A stretch of 64,000 nt of DNA, from contig NZ_JAFEUM010000001.1 in the NCBI RefSeq assembly GCF_016900875.1, positions 572,918 to 636,917 on the forward strand. The letters run 5' to 3'. The translations under genes were made by a program, and so were the position numbers. Below, in pieces: positions 27,220-37,003 of this stretch. The stretch's first letter is position 1. The number at the start of each line of letters is the position of its first letter. The notes under the pieces were generated by a model. It did not search any database. It had not been told where the DNA came from and saw only the letters and a list, made by a program, of their open reading frames with translations. The DNA is from Vibrio ulleungensis. GTDB taxonomy: Bacteria; Pseudomonadota; Gammaproteobacteria; Enterobacterales; Vibrionaceae.

Positions 27220-28128
27220 ATGAAAAATATTAAAAAGTTACTACTAGGTACCGCACTACTTGCAGCGTCTGTCGTTGCAACCGCCGTTGAAGCAAAAACC
27301 ACCAAGATTGGTTACACCACCATGGATTTAGCGAATCCTTACTTTATTGCTGTGACTAATGGTGTGAAAGACAGAGCAAAAGCGTTGGACGTAAAAGTAA
27401 CCATACACGATGCAAAATCGGACCCGGCAAGCCAAATTGCCGCCGTTGAAAACTTCGTGGCCCAAGGCATGGACGCGATTGTGATCAGCCCAATTGATGC
27501 CATTGCTGTTGAGCCATTAATTAAGCTTGCTCATGAAAACGGCATCCCAGTGGTCAACGCACACCAAGCAATGGAAGGTGCCGACGCCCAAATCGGTTTG
27601 ATTGAGTTTGAGTACGGCTACGAAGTCGGCAAGCTGGCAGGTCAATACATTACCGATCACATGGACGGTAAAGCAGAAGTTGCCGTATTAGGCCAGCCTG
27701 AAGTCTCTGCATTGGTTGAACGCACTAACGGCATTAAACAAGGCATCATGGACTTTGCTCCGGACGCAGTGATTGCCGCTGAGCAGAGCGGTTACACCCC
27801 AGAAACCGGCGCTCGCGCTGCAGAAGTTGTTATGCAGTCACGCCCAAATGTGCGTGTATTCGTTGGCATGAACGACGCAGGTATCCTTGGCGCATTTGAA
27901 GCGCTCAAAGGTATGGGCGTCAACGAAGAAGAGTTTGCACTGTTTGGACTTGATGCGACCGAAGAAGCTCAAAAGAAAATCGCTCAAAACACGATGTACA
28001 AAGGCACTGTTGATATCGCGCCTTACGTCACTGGCGAGATGATTGTCGAAGTCGCACTGAAAGTAAAAGATGACGGCCCAATTGACGAAATGGTGAAAAT
28101 CGAAATGTTCCCACTGCTTGCTAAGTAG
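27220..28128 (+). CDS. Sugar ABC transporter periplasmic binding protein (RbsB-like)
   Basis: ATG 27220 follows GAGGTAAAC and starts a Sec signal (MKNIKKLLL ... ATAVEA) cut near residue 23, in a 302-residue protein. The mature part has the type-1 periplasmic sugar-binding fold (IGYTTMDLANPYFIAVTNG, DAIVISPIDAIAVEPLI, GMNDAGILGAFEAL). It delivers a monosaccharide to the ABC permease encoded next. The substrate cannot be read, though the downstream isomerase implies an aldose. Confidence 0.92.
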   Translation: MKNIKKLLLGTALLAASVVATAVEAKTTKIGYTTMDLANPYFIAVTNGVKDRAKALDVKVTIHDAKSDPASQIAAVENFVAQGMDAIVISPIDAIAVEPLIKLAHENGIPVVNAHQAMEGADAQIGLIEFEYGYEVGKLAGQYITDHMDGKAEVAVLGQPEVSALVERTNGIKQGIMDFAPDAVIAAEQSGYTPETGARAAEVVMQSRPNVRVFVGMNDAGILGAFEALKGMGVNEEEFALFGLDATEEAQKKIAQNTMYKGTVDIAPYVTGEMIVEVALKVKDDGPIDEMVKIEMFPLLAK

Positions 28129-28143
28129 AGCGGAGCCACGATG

Positions 28144-28163
28144 GGGAGCCTGATCTGGCTCCC
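28144..28163 (+). repeat. Intercistronic hairpin between binding protein and ATPase genes
   Basis: GGGAGCC (28144-28150) and GGCTCCC (28157-28163) form a perfect 7-bp stem with a six-base loop in the 62-base gap. Hairpins here commonly stabilise the upstream binding-protein mRNA and reduce expression of the membrane components. Confidence 0.65.
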
Positions 28164-28190
28164 GTAATCCAGTTTTGAAAGGATGCACTT

Positions 28191-29666
28191 ATGTCGATTT
28201 TGAGTCTTAAATCCGTAGTGAAAGAGTATCCCGGTGTTAAAGCACTGGCTGGCGTCAGCTTTGATCTGCAAGCCGGTGAAGTTCACGCCATTATGGGTGA
28301 AAACGGTGCCGGAAAATCCACGCTAATTAAAACCATTACTGGGGCAATAAACCCCACCAAAGGTGAAGTCATATTTGAAGGTCAATCACTGCCAAGTGGT
28401 GACCCTAGAGCGGTTATTGATTTGGGTATTTCCGCTATCTATCAAGAGTTAAGTCTGTTTTCGGAGCTCACCGTTGCCGAGAACATATTTTATGGTAACG
28501 AGGTTTATAAAGGCATGTTGCTGGACAAGCCTCGCATGAACCAAATGGCCAGTGAACTGCTCGACAGCCTTGGTGCTGATATCGATCCAACGGTTCAGGT
28601 TAAGTCCTTGAGTATTGGTTTTCAGCAGTTAGTCGAACTGGCGAAAGCGGTCTCTAAAGATTGCCGTTTGCTGATCATGGATGAGCCGACAGCGCCTCTG
28701 ACCAACCAAGAAGTCAAATTTATGTATGAGGCGGTTAGACGCCTGCAAAGCCAGGGGGTGACCATAATTTATGTCTCCCACAGGCTCAATGAAGTGTTTG
28801 ACCTGTGTGATCGCGTGACGATTTTACGCGACGGCCAATACATCACCACCTGCGACATCGACAAAGTTGATGAGGATGAGCTAATTCGCTTAATGGTAGG
28901 GCGCACCATTACCAATGAGTACCCACCTAGACTGCATCCAGTTGGTGAGGTCGCATTGGAGGTCAAGCACCTATCGTCTCCGCTGGTCAACGACGTTAGC
29001 TTTAACCTGCGTAAGGGAGAGATCCTGGGATTGGCTGGTTTGGTTGGCGCGGGTAGAACAGAGATTGCCCGCCTAATATTTGGTGCAGACCCCATGACCT
29101 CGGGAGAAGTCGTGCTGGATAACACCACGCTGCAAGTCAAAACCCCTCACGATGCCATTAATGCCGGTATTGGGTTACTCCCTGAAGATCGCAAAACCCA
29201 AGGCGCGCTGCTAAGCATGTCGATCAGTGACAATGTGAGTTATTCGTGTCTGTCGCGATTTGCAGAGCAGGGGATCATTAAGCCCGATAAAGAGCGCGAA
29301 GCCACCGCTCAGTTTATCGAAAAACTGAATGTGAAAACCCCTTCTATCGATCAGTTGGTTGGCAATCTATCTGGCGGGAATCAGCAAAAAGTGGTGCTAG
29401 CTAAATGGCTGCTAAATGATTGCTCGGTTCTGATCTTTGATGAGCCTACTCGCGGTATTGATGTGGGTGCAAAGTCTGAAATCTACGACTTAATGCGCCA
29501 AATCACTGAGAAAGGTGTCTCCATCATCATGATCAGCTCAGAAATGCCAGAGCTACTGGGCATGTCTGACCGCGTGTTGGTGATCCACGAAGGCGCTATC
29601 GCAAAAGAACTCCTCCCTAATGAGTACAGCCAAGAGACGGTACTCAAATACGCTTCAGGATTTTAA
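28191..29666 (+). CDS. Sugar ABC transporter ATP-binding protein (RbsA-like)
   Basis: This 491-residue protein is a tandem of two ABC cassettes. The first has Walker A GENGAGKST, signature LSIGFQQ and Walker B LLIMDEPT. The second has a degenerate Walker A (GLVGAGRTE), signature LSGGNQQK and Walker B VLIFDEPTRGID. This is the RbsA/XylG/MglA class that powers carbohydrate uptake. It lies between the binding protein and permease genes, with eleven bases to the permease. Confidence 0.94.
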   Translation: MSILSLKSVVKEYPGVKALAGVSFDLQAGEVHAIMGENGAGKSTLIKTITGAINPTKGEVIFEGQSLPSGDPRAVIDLGISAIYQELSLFSELTVAENIFYGNEVYKGMLLDKPRMNQMASELLDSLGADIDPTVQVKSLSIGFQQLVELAKAVSKDCRLLIMDEPTAPLTNQEVKFMYEAVRRLQSQGVTIIYVSHRLNEVFDLCDRVTILRDGQYITTCDIDKVDEDELIRLMVGRTITNEYPPRLHPVGEVALEVKHLSSPLVNDVSFNLRKGEILGLAGLVGAGRTEIARLIFGADPMTSGEVVLDNTTLQVKTPHDAINAGIGLLPEDRKTQGALLSMSISDNVSYSCLSRFAEQGIIKPDKEREATAQFIEKLNVKTPSIDQLVGNLSGGNQQKVVLAKWLLNDCSVLIFDEPTRGIDVGAKSEIYDLMRQITEKGVSIIMISSEMPELLGMSDRVLVIHEGAIAKELLPNEYSQETVLKYASGF

Positions 29667-29677
29667 AGGAATCGATT

Positions 29678-30658
29678 ATGGAAAACTCTCAAGTATCGAT
29701 GCCAGTGGAAAAATGGAACAGCAAAAATCTACTTACATTGCTGTCTCAGTACTGGATTTTTATTGCTCTCATCGTATTGGTGATTGCGTTTAGCCTGCTG
29801 TCTGACAGCTTTTTAACCAAGGTCAACTTGCTCAATATTTTAAGACAAGTGTCCATTATCGGCATATGCGCGGTGGGGATGACAATGATCATTCTTACTG
29901 GTGGTATCGACCTGTCCGTGGGCTCGATGATCGGTGTAGCCGGCATGGCCTGTGCTCTGATGCTTAATGCTGGCGTACCTCCGATTATTGCGGTTGTTGG
30001 TACGTTAGGTATTGGCTTGTTCTTTGGCGCTATTACAGGACTGATGATCAACAAGATCCGCATTCCACCACTGATTGCCACCTTAGGTCTTATGACCGCA
30101 CTTCGCGGCGTTGCTTACATACTTAACGACGGTCTGCCTATTTATGGCCTTCCAGAGTCCGTGAAATTTATCGGTCAAGGTTGGGTGTTTGGCATTCCTT
30201 TCCCCGTCATTCTCATGGTTGCTGTGTTCATCTTCGGATACATATTGCTGAACAAAACCGCGTTTGGTCGTCACCTCTATGGCACTGGTGGTAATGAAGA
30301 AGCGTCGCGCTTATCTGGGGTTAATGTTGAGCGACTTAAAACCAAGGTTTACCTGATTGGATTCTTCTTATCCACATTTGCCGGCATCGTATTGATGGCG
30401 CGAGTAAACAGCGGCCAACCACGCGGCGGTACAGGCTACGAGATGGACATCATTACCGCTGTGGTACTTGGTGGTGTGTCGATTATGGGTGGGTCAGGAA
30501 GACTTACCGGTGTGATCGCAGGTGTGATGATCATGGGCGTGCTGTCAAACGGCATGATCCTACTCAACATTGACGAGTATGTGCAGTGGGTGGTGAAAGG
30601 AATGGTGCTACTGACGGCAGTTGGCCTCGACCAATTGACCAGTCACAAGAGCAAGTAG
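29678..30658 (+). CDS. Sugar ABC transporter permease (RbsC-like)
   Basis: The 326-residue inner-membrane protein carries the RbsC-family pattern GGIDLSVGSMIGVAG (about 83-97), GTGGNEEASRLSGVNVERLK in the cytoplasmic loop and GGVSIMGGSGRLTG towards the end, with about ten hydrophobic segments. It is the channel subunit of the importer formed with the two preceding genes. Confidence 0.94.
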   Translation: MENSQVSMPVEKWNSKNLLTLLSQYWIFIALIVLVIAFSLLSDSFLTKVNLLNILRQVSIIGICAVGMTMIILTGGIDLSVGSMIGVAGMACALMLNAGVPPIIAVVGTLGIGLFFGAITGLMINKIRIPPLIATLGLMTALRGVAYILNDGLPIYGLPESVKFIGQGWVFGIPFPVILMVAVFIFGYILLNKTAFGRHLYGTGGNEEASRLSGVNVERLKTKVYLIGFFLSTFAGIVLMARVNSGQPRGGTGYEMDIITAVVLGGVSIMGGSGRLTGVIAGVMIMGVLSNGMILLNIDEYVQWVVKGMVLLTAVGLDQLTSHKSK

Positions 30659-30671
30659 CTCACTGTTTTTA

Positions 30672-30720
30672 GAGGGGATGCCCTCACTCGTTATGAGATT
30701 TTGAGGGTGACTTAGCCCTC
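30672..30720 (+). promoter_or_regulatory. Four-arm alternating repeat between transport and catabolic genes
   Basis: GAGGG (30672-30676), CCCTC (30681-30685), GAGGG (30703-30707) and CCCTC (30716-30720) are complementary in alternation. Arms 1-2 and 3-4 can form two hairpins, or arms 2-3 a longer one (CCCTCA with TGAGGG). Such an arrangement could act as an attenuator or processing site in this 126-base gap. Confidence 0.4.
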
Positions 30721-30784
30721 GTTAAGTGGACCGATTTGGTTATTAGAGATAGTGCATTAAAGCGTTAGTAAATGGAGATTAACA

Positions 30785-32305
30785 ATGACAACAACACCAA
30801 CCGCAGAGGCGCAATTTTCACCCGGCGTCGCCAGTGAGTTTATCGCCTCACTTATACCTGCACCGAAAGCACAGCGCGTATCAAGGATCGCCTTTGTCTC
30901 TGTCGCGATAGAAATCCATTTTAATTGGGATTTGGCGCGCGAGACCACCACTAAGGTTGCGCAAATTGTTGAAGACGCATTGCCAAGTGAGGAGTATCAA
31001 CTGGTTGTAGCTCCAGAGCCGTTTCAAGACCATTTGCAGCTTAAAGCTTTCCTAGATGACGCCGCTCACGGCGGATTAGATGGCATTGTATTGTGCCACT
31101 CTGCGTATACCACTGGTGAAGTGGGCTCTCAGCTTGGCTCTTGGTTGGCGAAACATCAAACCCCAATATTTAGCTTAGCAATGCCTGAGCCTATGGGTAA
31201 TGGTGTGAATTTACAGGCCAACAGACTGTGTTCACAAAACTTTGTATTGGGCATACTCAATTCATTGGACGTGAAATATCAGTGGCTGTTTTGCAACGAA
31301 GACCAGCCTCGCGTAGCCGAAGAAGTGCAGAGGTTTGCACGTGTAAGCCGCGCTTTGGGCAACATTCGGGGTCGCAAGGCATTGATTGCTGGTGCTAGCC
31401 GCGTACCGGGTTTTTACGACTGTGAAATCAACGAAATTGCAATTATGAAGAAGCTCGAGCTGGGGTTTGACCGAGTCAATCTGGTAGACATCACCTCACG
31501 TATGGCGGATTTCTCTGAGCACGATGTTGCTGAGGTCGCCGGACTGGTATTGAACGATCCTGATTGCAAGTTCAATAACGTGCCTGACAAACAAGTCCAC
31601 GACACCATTCGACTCTCTCTCGCCCTGATGACGGTGGCGCGCGAGGGCGAGTACATCGGTGTCAGCTTTAAAAACTGGCCAGAGCTATTTGACCACTTCA
31701 ATGTGGCCGGTGACGGCGCTATGGCGCTGATGAATGATCAGGGCATTGTGGTGTCGGATGAGGCGGACACAGGCGCAATGATCACCATGATGCTGTTTAA
31801 CGAGCTTTCCTCGGGTGCTGCTATCCCTATGCTCTCTGACATATCGTACTTATCTGACGACGGTGAACGTTTAGGCGTTTGGCACAACGGCTCGGCAGCA
31901 ACTCGTCTTAGAAAACAAGGCAGCGGTTTTGAGTCTCGTAAACACGGCATTTTAGAAAACTACGACAGCGACACCGCCTGGGGCATGTTGTTTGAGTTTT
32001 TGGTTGAGCCAGGCCCGGTAACCATTGCTAAGTATCAGGCTCCATCGATAGACCATGTATTAGCCTTTGAGGGCGATATTGTGGAATCGGACATGAAGTT
32101 TAGAGGCACCTACGGTGAAGTTGTGACGCGCGAGCATACGGCAGCACAACTGGTAGGCACTATCTTGGATCAAGGCCTTGACCACCATTGGATTGTTGGT
32201 CGCGGACATTTTTTAAGTGATTTAAAAGTGTTGAATTATTGGTTAGGCGTTGAAGAGTTGCCAGTGTGCAACGCGGGTCAACATGCCGGCTTTGGACGAT
32301 TGTAG
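30785..32305 (+). CDS. FucI/AraA-fold sugar isomerase
   Basis: The 506-residue protein has the three-domain L-fucose/L-arabinose isomerase fold. The N-terminal part reads RIAFVSVAIEIHFNWD, the middle GNIRGRKALIAGASRVPGFYD, and the metal-site region VVSDEADTGAMITMM then PMLSDISYL has the expected Glu and Asp; HHWIVGRGH near the C-terminus supplies His. It probably interconverts an aldose and its ketose in the cytoplasm as the first step after uptake. It is diverged from both FucI and AraA, so the sugar is not assignable. Confidence 0.85.
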   Translation: MTTTPTAEAQFSPGVASEFIASLIPAPKAQRVSRIAFVSVAIEIHFNWDLARETTTKVAQIVEDALPSEEYQLVVAPEPFQDHLQLKAFLDDAAHGGLDGIVLCHSAYTTGEVGSQLGSWLAKHQTPIFSLAMPEPMGNGVNLQANRLCSQNFVLGILNSLDVKYQWLFCNEDQPRVAEEVQRFARVSRALGNIRGRKALIAGASRVPGFYDCEINEIAIMKKLELGFDRVNLVDITSRMADFSEHDVAEVAGLVLNDPDCKFNNVPDKQVHDTIRLSLALMTVAREGEYIGVSFKNWPELFDHFNVAGDGAMALMNDQGIVVSDEADTGAMITMMLFNELSSGAAIPMLSDISYLSDDGERLGVWHNGSAATRLRKQGSGFESRKHGILENYDSDTAWGMLFEFLVEPGPVTIAKYQAPSIDHVLAFEGDIVESDMKFRGTYGEVVTREHTAAQLVGTILDQGLDHHWIVGRGHFLSDLKVLNYWLGVEELPVCNAGQHAGFGRL

Positions 32306-32313
32306 AGGGCGCT

Positions 32314-33258
32314 ATGAAATCTATCGCATGCGTAGGAATGGCTGTTGCGGATCTGATTGTCGGTCCTACTGAATCATTCCATTTTACTCAAGATGTGACC
32401 CTGCTAGATACGGTGACGACCAAGCCGGGGGGTGACGCTGCTAATGTCGCGCTTAACCTCGGCGCTATGGGCGTGCCGGTGAGTTTACACACAAAATTAG
32501 GAAGCGACCTTTTTGGCGACTGGCTGATCAACACTTATGCGGGAGAAGGCGTCGATACCCAGTACGTCAACCAAACAGACGGTGACTCAACCGGTGTTGC
32601 CATTGCTCTGGTGGATAAGCACGGTGAGAGAGTCTTTTTATACCGTGGTGGGGCCGTTGACAGTCTGGCGCTAAACGATCTCGATCAGAGTGCAATTTTA
32701 CATCACGACATTGTTCACTGTAGCGGATTCTTTTTGCTGCCAAGCCTTGAAGAAAAGGGGCTACCCAAACTGTTTGCCAAGGCTCGCGAGCAAGGCGTTA
32801 AGACCAGTTTGGATGTGGGGTGGGATAACAGTGGTCGGTGGTTAAAGACCATTGGGCCTATGTTACCCAGCTTGGATTACTTTCTACCAACACTCAACGA
32901 AGCCCAACAGATCGCCGAAAAATCAACCATCGAAGAGTGCGCGCAATACTTCGTTGATGCTGGAGTGTCACAGGTTGTGATTAAGGCGGGAGCAAAAGGC
33001 GCTTACGCCCATGATGGCCAAATAGGTTTTTGGGTGCACGCACAACCTATTGATGGTGTTGTCGACACGACGGGTGCCGGTGATGGGTTTGTCAGTGGAT
33101 TTCTAGCGTCAATTGCACGCGGGTTACCCTTTAAAGATGCTGTACACAATGCCAACCGAGCAGGTGCGATAGTGGTTCAGCAATACGGCTCCACAGGCGC
33201 AATCAAAAACTACCAACAAATTGAATTACAAGGAAATAATTATGAAGCCGTTGTCTGA
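32314..33258 (+). CDS. PfkB-family ketose kinase
   Basis: ATG 32314 (TAGAGGGCGCT upstream) gives 314 residues. The ribokinase fold is clear: an N-terminal GGDAANVALNLGAMG motif for sugar binding and the C-terminal PfkB signature DTTGAGDGFVSGFL with the catalytic Asp. In this operon it most likely phosphorylates the ketose made by the isomerase, to a ketose 1-phosphate suited to the class II aldolase. Its 3' end overlaps the aldolase gene by 17 bases, which suggests translational coupling. Confidence 0.9.
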   Translation: MKSIACVGMAVADLIVGPTESFHFTQDVTLLDTVTTKPGGDAANVALNLGAMGVPVSLHTKLGSDLFGDWLINTYAGEGVDTQYVNQTDGDSTGVAIALVDKHGERVFLYRGGAVDSLALNDLDQSAILHHDIVHCSGFFLLPSLEEKGLPKLFAKAREQGVKTSLDVGWDNSGRWLKTIGPMLPSLDYFLPTLNEAQQIAEKSTIEECAQYFVDAGVSQVVIKAGAKGAYAHDGQIGFWVHAQPIDGVVDTTGAGDGFVSGFLASIARGLPFKDAVHNANRAGAIVVQQYGSTGAIKNYQQIELQGNNYEAVV

Positions 33259-34060
33259 GCTACTTAGAGAATATCACCAAAACAGTAAATGCATTATTGG
33301 TTTCAATTTCAATGATATCTGGGATGGTAAAGCCATAGTAGCGGTTGCAGAAAAACAGCAGGTGCCGGTGCTTTTGATGGCGTATACCAGCGTGGTGGAT
33401 GCTTTAGGTCTCGATCTTATTGTATCGATGACTCAAGGGCTGCGAAAAAACGCCACAGTGCCAATTTATCTTCATCTCGACCACTGTGATGATATAGAGC
33501 TCTGTTTAGCGGCGGTCGATGCCGGTTTTGACTCGGTGATGTATGACGGCTCTGCGTTAAGTTTGGAGCAAAACATTGAGGGCACTAAAAAGGTGGCTGA
33601 TTATGCGCACGCTAGAGGTGTAGTGGTTGAAGCTGAAATCGGCAAGATCCGAGGTCGCGGATTTACAGACGGCGATTATCTTGCAGCGGTGAGTGATGTT
33701 AAAGCCTTAGCAGAGCAATCAGGTGCGGATCTGATCGCGGTTGGCGTAGGAACCGCGCACGGTTATTACGATGGCGAGCCAGAAATACATTTTGAACGCT
33801 TATCGCAAATTAATGACGCTGTTAGTACGCCACTGGTTTTACATGGCGGTACGGGCATCAGCGCCGACGATATTCGCCATTCCATCACCATGGGAATTAC
33901 CAAAATCAACGTAGGCACGGCCATACATACCACCTATATGCAAACACTTGGGCACGAGATTGAGGTTGATGGATTGTCGGCCTATCCACCACTGACGATG
34001 CAACGTGTGCTGCCCAAAATTGAGCAAGAGGTCCAAAAATATACGGACATGCTGAGCTAG
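33242..34060 (+). CDS. Class II ketose-(bis)phosphate aldolase (GatY/KbaY-like)
   Basis: ATG 33242 follows AAGGAAATAATT and gives 272 residues. Zinc-site motifs of class II aldolases are intact: HLDHCDD, VVEAEIGKIRG, GVGTAHGYYDG and LHGGTGIS, with KINVGTAIH near the end. These enzymes split ketose 1-phosphates or 1,6-bisphosphates into dihydroxyacetone phosphate and an aldehyde. With no second phosphorylation step visible, a ketose 1-phosphate giving free glyceraldehyde is the natural reading, and the adjacent aldehyde dehydrogenase fits. Confidence 0.9.
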   Translation: MKPLSELLREYHQNSKCIIGFNFNDIWDGKAIVAVAEKQQVPVLLMAYTSVVDALGLDLIVSMTQGLRKNATVPIYLHLDHCDDIELCLAAVDAGFDSVMYDGSALSLEQNIEGTKKVADYAHARGVVVEAEIGKIRGRGFTDGDYLAAVSDVKALAEQSGADLIAVGVGTAHGYYDGEPEIHFERLSQINDAVSTPLVLHGGTGISADDIRHSITMGITKINVGTAIHTTYMQTLGHEIEVDGLSAYPPLTMQRVLPKIEQEVQKYTDMLS

Positions 34061-34156
34061 ACAGTGCCAATGTTGTTGGGGTGCTTGTGTTAGGTGTTAG
34101 CAGCTTAACGGCCTTTAGCACTCTATAGGTTCCCCACAACCCACGCGCTTAAACCA

Positions 34157-34199
34157 GTGGACTGCCCGCTAACGCAGTTCACAGCTAAAAGTTTTTTCA
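34157..34199 (+). terminator. Hairpin and T run inside the sugar locus
   Basis: GTGGACTGC (34157-34165) pairs with GCAGTTCAC (34174-34182) with one G-U pair, followed ten bases later by GTTTTTTC. It lies in the 202-base gap after the aldolase gene and may end or attenuate the transcript, so the mutarotase-to-enolase genes could have their own promoter. A second repeat, TTTTGGG with CCCAAAA, lies just beyond, near 34218-34242. Confidence 0.5.
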
Positions 34200-34262
34200 A
34201 CGACAGAAAGTGACACACTTTTTGGGGGTTACTGCACCCAAAATTTAGCACAAGGAGCCATT

Positions 34263-35504
34263 ATGCCAGTTCAAGAGTCGTCATATTTAGGGCAGTCAGG
34301 AGTTTGGATCACCAACTCATCGACCCGGTTGTTTGTTCAAAACTTTGGTGGCATGACTCCCGAGTATTCAAAGCGATTACGCGATAAAGACGGGGAAGTT
34401 TGGCTTAACACTCACTGGCAGCCTCACTTTAAGGCGTCTCAATCTGGGTTCATGGATAGTACTGATCCCGAACAATCCAGTTACTGGGGCATTGAATTAT
34501 TGAGGCAAGCGGCAGGGACATTCCCATGTGCGCCAACGTTTGGCCCAGGCAATGATCAGCTATTACCCCATGGAGATTGCGCCAATACTAACTGGCAACT
34601 AAATCGCTGTTATGAAGTGGACGTTGAGTACCAACACAGCCATCACAAGGCCAACATCGCGCATTGGCAGCTGCAAGGGCAGTATCGCCAACTTCAATAC
34701 CAAAAATGGGATTATTTGTATGCAGACCAGAGTGCGCATTACTGTGTATTGCAGGTCCATAACCCAAATGATCAAGTCGTCGATATTAATCTTGCATGGC
34801 ATACGACCTTGGGCGCGCCCTTTTTAGAACGTGGATGTCTGGTGTTTAACAACTGCAATCACTTCAAAGTTGCGCCGGCAGGAACCGAGTTTGATCAAAC
34901 CACTCAATTAGAGCCTAACCTTGAATTTACCGATTTTTCAGCCGCACCGACTAAGTCTGCAAGACATAAAAATTTACACCAGATGGATGGGTACACAGGG
35001 CACTCAGATTTCGTGTCAGGCACCACGGATAACCCCGAACTGATGTGGAGCTTGTGTGTTAATCCCTATTTGAATCTGGCGTATTTGTCGGTGATTCCGC
35101 TCTCTTCTCTACCTAATCAAGTCAATGCTCAATCGATGAACTATTGGAATCATTGCGGCGGTCGAGACTTTACCCCGTGGGCAGATTATCAAGGAGGCGT
35201 TGACCGTACCTACGCGCTCGGGATGGAGGCAGCAATTGGTTCTAGTTGCCAAGGTTTGGAGCATAGCCGAAGCCAACGCACTTACATGGATAAACCCAGC
35301 TGCTACGCACTTAAAGCGCAGCAAACTGTCACCTTCCCATGCATTAACAGTTTGTTCGAGCTGACGTCCGATGAACTGGCACTCGCAACAGACTCTACTC
35401 AACACCCTACAACCCTCAACACAATTATAGAGGCGGCAGTTATGCGGCATATCGCCATATTAGACCTCTCATTTACCGCTGTAGCGGTAGCGAATAATAA
35501 CTAG
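34263..35504 (+). CDS. Galactose mutarotase-fold protein, unknown substrate
   Basis: The 413-residue protein resembles aldose 1-epimerase-fold sugar-binding proteins: a stretch GNDQLLPHGDCANTNWQL recalls the HG-xx-A-N-xx-W active-site strand, and long beta-rich segments follow. It has no signal peptide, so it is cytoplasmic. Being inside the locus it may convert anomers of the sugar or act on a derivative. The match is by pattern only, and catalytic residues could not all be placed. AAGGAGCC precedes the ATG. Confidence 0.55.
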   Translation: MPVQESSYLGQSGVWITNSSTRLFVQNFGGMTPEYSKRLRDKDGEVWLNTHWQPHFKASQSGFMDSTDPEQSSYWGIELLRQAAGTFPCAPTFGPGNDQLLPHGDCANTNWQLNRCYEVDVEYQHSHHKANIAHWQLQGQYRQLQYQKWDYLYADQSAHYCVLQVHNPNDQVVDINLAWHTTLGAPFLERGCLVFNNCNHFKVAPAGTEFDQTTQLEPNLEFTDFSAAPTKSARHKNLHQMDGYTGHSDFVSGTTDNPELMWSLCVNPYLNLAYLSVIPLSSLPNQVNAQSMNYWNHCGGRDFTPWADYQGGVDRTYALGMEAAIGSSCQGLEHSRSQRTYMDKPSCYALKAQQTVTFPCINSLFELTSDELALATDSTQHPTTLNTIIEAAVMRHIAILDLSFTAVAVANNN

Positions 35505-35515
35505 GAGCAAAAGAG

Positions 35516-36994
35516 ATGACACAACTGACTCTAAACCCAAACACCCTGGCTTTTCTTGAAAACAAACCACTGGCGTTTTTTAGTAACGGAGAGTGGCTAC
35601 GATCGGGTCAAAGTATTGATGTGGTCGATCCGGCAACAAACCAAGCCGTGACACAAATAGCAATGGCGCAGCCGCAAGATATGAATGATGCGGTTAGCCA
35701 TGCAGAAGTGGCATTTAAGTCGTGGGGAGCAACCGCTCCTGCTAAGCGACAAGCCCTGCTGCAAAAACTAGCGAGCTTGATTCGTCGTGATGAAGATATA
35801 TTGGCCGAATTAGAATCTATTGATGTCGGTAAACCTAAAGCCGAAGCAACGGGTTTTGATGTGCCTTTTGCGGCCGACAGCTACGACTATTTTGCCACCC
35901 TTGCGGTAGAGGCACAGTACGAGGTCGAACTCGGACTGAAAGTCACAGACAGCCACACGGTGAAAAAACCTTATGGTGTAGCGGCGTTTGTTTTCCCTTG
36001 GAACTTCCCGTTCACTTTGTGTGCTTGGGGGATTGCTCCTGCACTTGCTGCGGGTAATACAGTGGTGATTAAACCTGCCTCTGAGACTCCGTTATCGACA
36101 CTATATTTGGCCAAGTTAGCTGAAGAAGCGGGTTTTCCTAAGGGCGTAATCAATGTTCTTCCAGGCAGCGGCTCTGTTGCGGGTGAAGCCCTAATTTCTG
36201 ACTCACGCATTAAGCTGATGTCATTTACCGGGTCAACGGCGGTAGGCCGTCATATTGGTGAAGTCTGTGGCCGTAATCTAGTGCCAGCAAAATTAGAACT
36301 AGGCGGTAAAGGCGCAGCCATTATTTGCAGCGACGCAGACGTGGACGCTGCTGTAGAAGGACTGACAGGGGCAATAACGCTCAATGCTGGACAAGTGTGT
36401 TGCACCGCATCGCGATGGTATATCCATGATGATATCTACGACGAATTTGTTGCCAAAGCAAAAGTGGCATTTGAATCGATTGTATTGGGACGCGGTTTAA
36501 CTGAAAGCGCGCAGATGGGCCCCATCTGTACTGAAAAACAGTTAGCCAAGATTTTTGAATGCATTGGCGATGCTCAGGCTCATGGTGCGACTATTGTCAC
36601 TGGAGGTGTGCGACCTAGCGACGAAAGCTTGAGTGATGGCAACTACATCACGCCAACGCTTTTGGCCGGTGCCGATGATAACCCGTGGGCCATTGAAGAA
36701 ATCTTTGGTCCGGTCTCGTTCTTGCTGAAGTTTAACGACGAGCAGGAAGTGATAGAGCGCGCTAACCGCAACCTCTATGGTTTGGCTAACAGTGTGTGGT
36801 CCCAAGACCTTGCTAAAGCCAAAGTGCTTGCGCATCAGTTAGTTGGAGGGAACAGCTGGATCAACGCTCACAACGTGTTTGAGTATGGCCTGCATTATGG
36901 CGCCTGTAATAAGAGTGGCTGTGGGGGTGGAGTAAACAGTAAAGCGACCTTTGAAGGTTACTTACGCCATCAATCTGTTGCCGCAGTGCGCTAA
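35516..36994 (+). CDS. NAD(P)-dependent aldehyde dehydrogenase
   Basis: The 492-residue protein is a typical member of the ALDH superfamily: VFPWNFPFTLCAWGIAPALAAGNTVVIKP for cofactor binding, FTGSTAVGR, LELGGKGAAII with the general-base Glu, and GQVCCTASR with the catalytic Cys. It sits eleven bases after the mutarotase-like gene and nine before the kinase gene. In context it would oxidise the aldehyde released by the aldolase, glyceraldehyde to glycerate being the case that explains the following kinase and enolase. It may instead act on lactaldehyde or glycolaldehyde. Confidence 0.92.
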   Translation: MTQLTLNPNTLAFLENKPLAFFSNGEWLRSGQSIDVVDPATNQAVTQIAMAQPQDMNDAVSHAEVAFKSWGATAPAKRQALLQKLASLIRRDEDILAELESIDVGKPKAEATGFDVPFAADSYDYFATLAVEAQYEVELGLKVTDSHTVKKPYGVAAFVFPWNFPFTLCAWGIAPALAAGNTVVIKPASETPLSTLYLAKLAEEAGFPKGVINVLPGSGSVAGEALISDSRIKLMSFTGSTAVGRHIGEVCGRNLVPAKLELGGKGAAIICSDADVDAAVEGLTGAITLNAGQVCCTASRWYIHDDIYDEFVAKAKVAFESIVLGRGLTESAQMGPICTEKQLAKIFECIGDAQAHGATIVTGGVRPSDESLSDGNYITPTLLAGADDNPWAIEEIFGPVSFLLKFNDEQEVIERANRNLYGLANSVWSQDLAKAKVLAHQLVGGNSWINAHNVFEYGLHYGACNKSGCGGGVNSKATFEGYLRHQSVAAVR

Positions 36995-37003
36995 GGAATT
37001 CGC

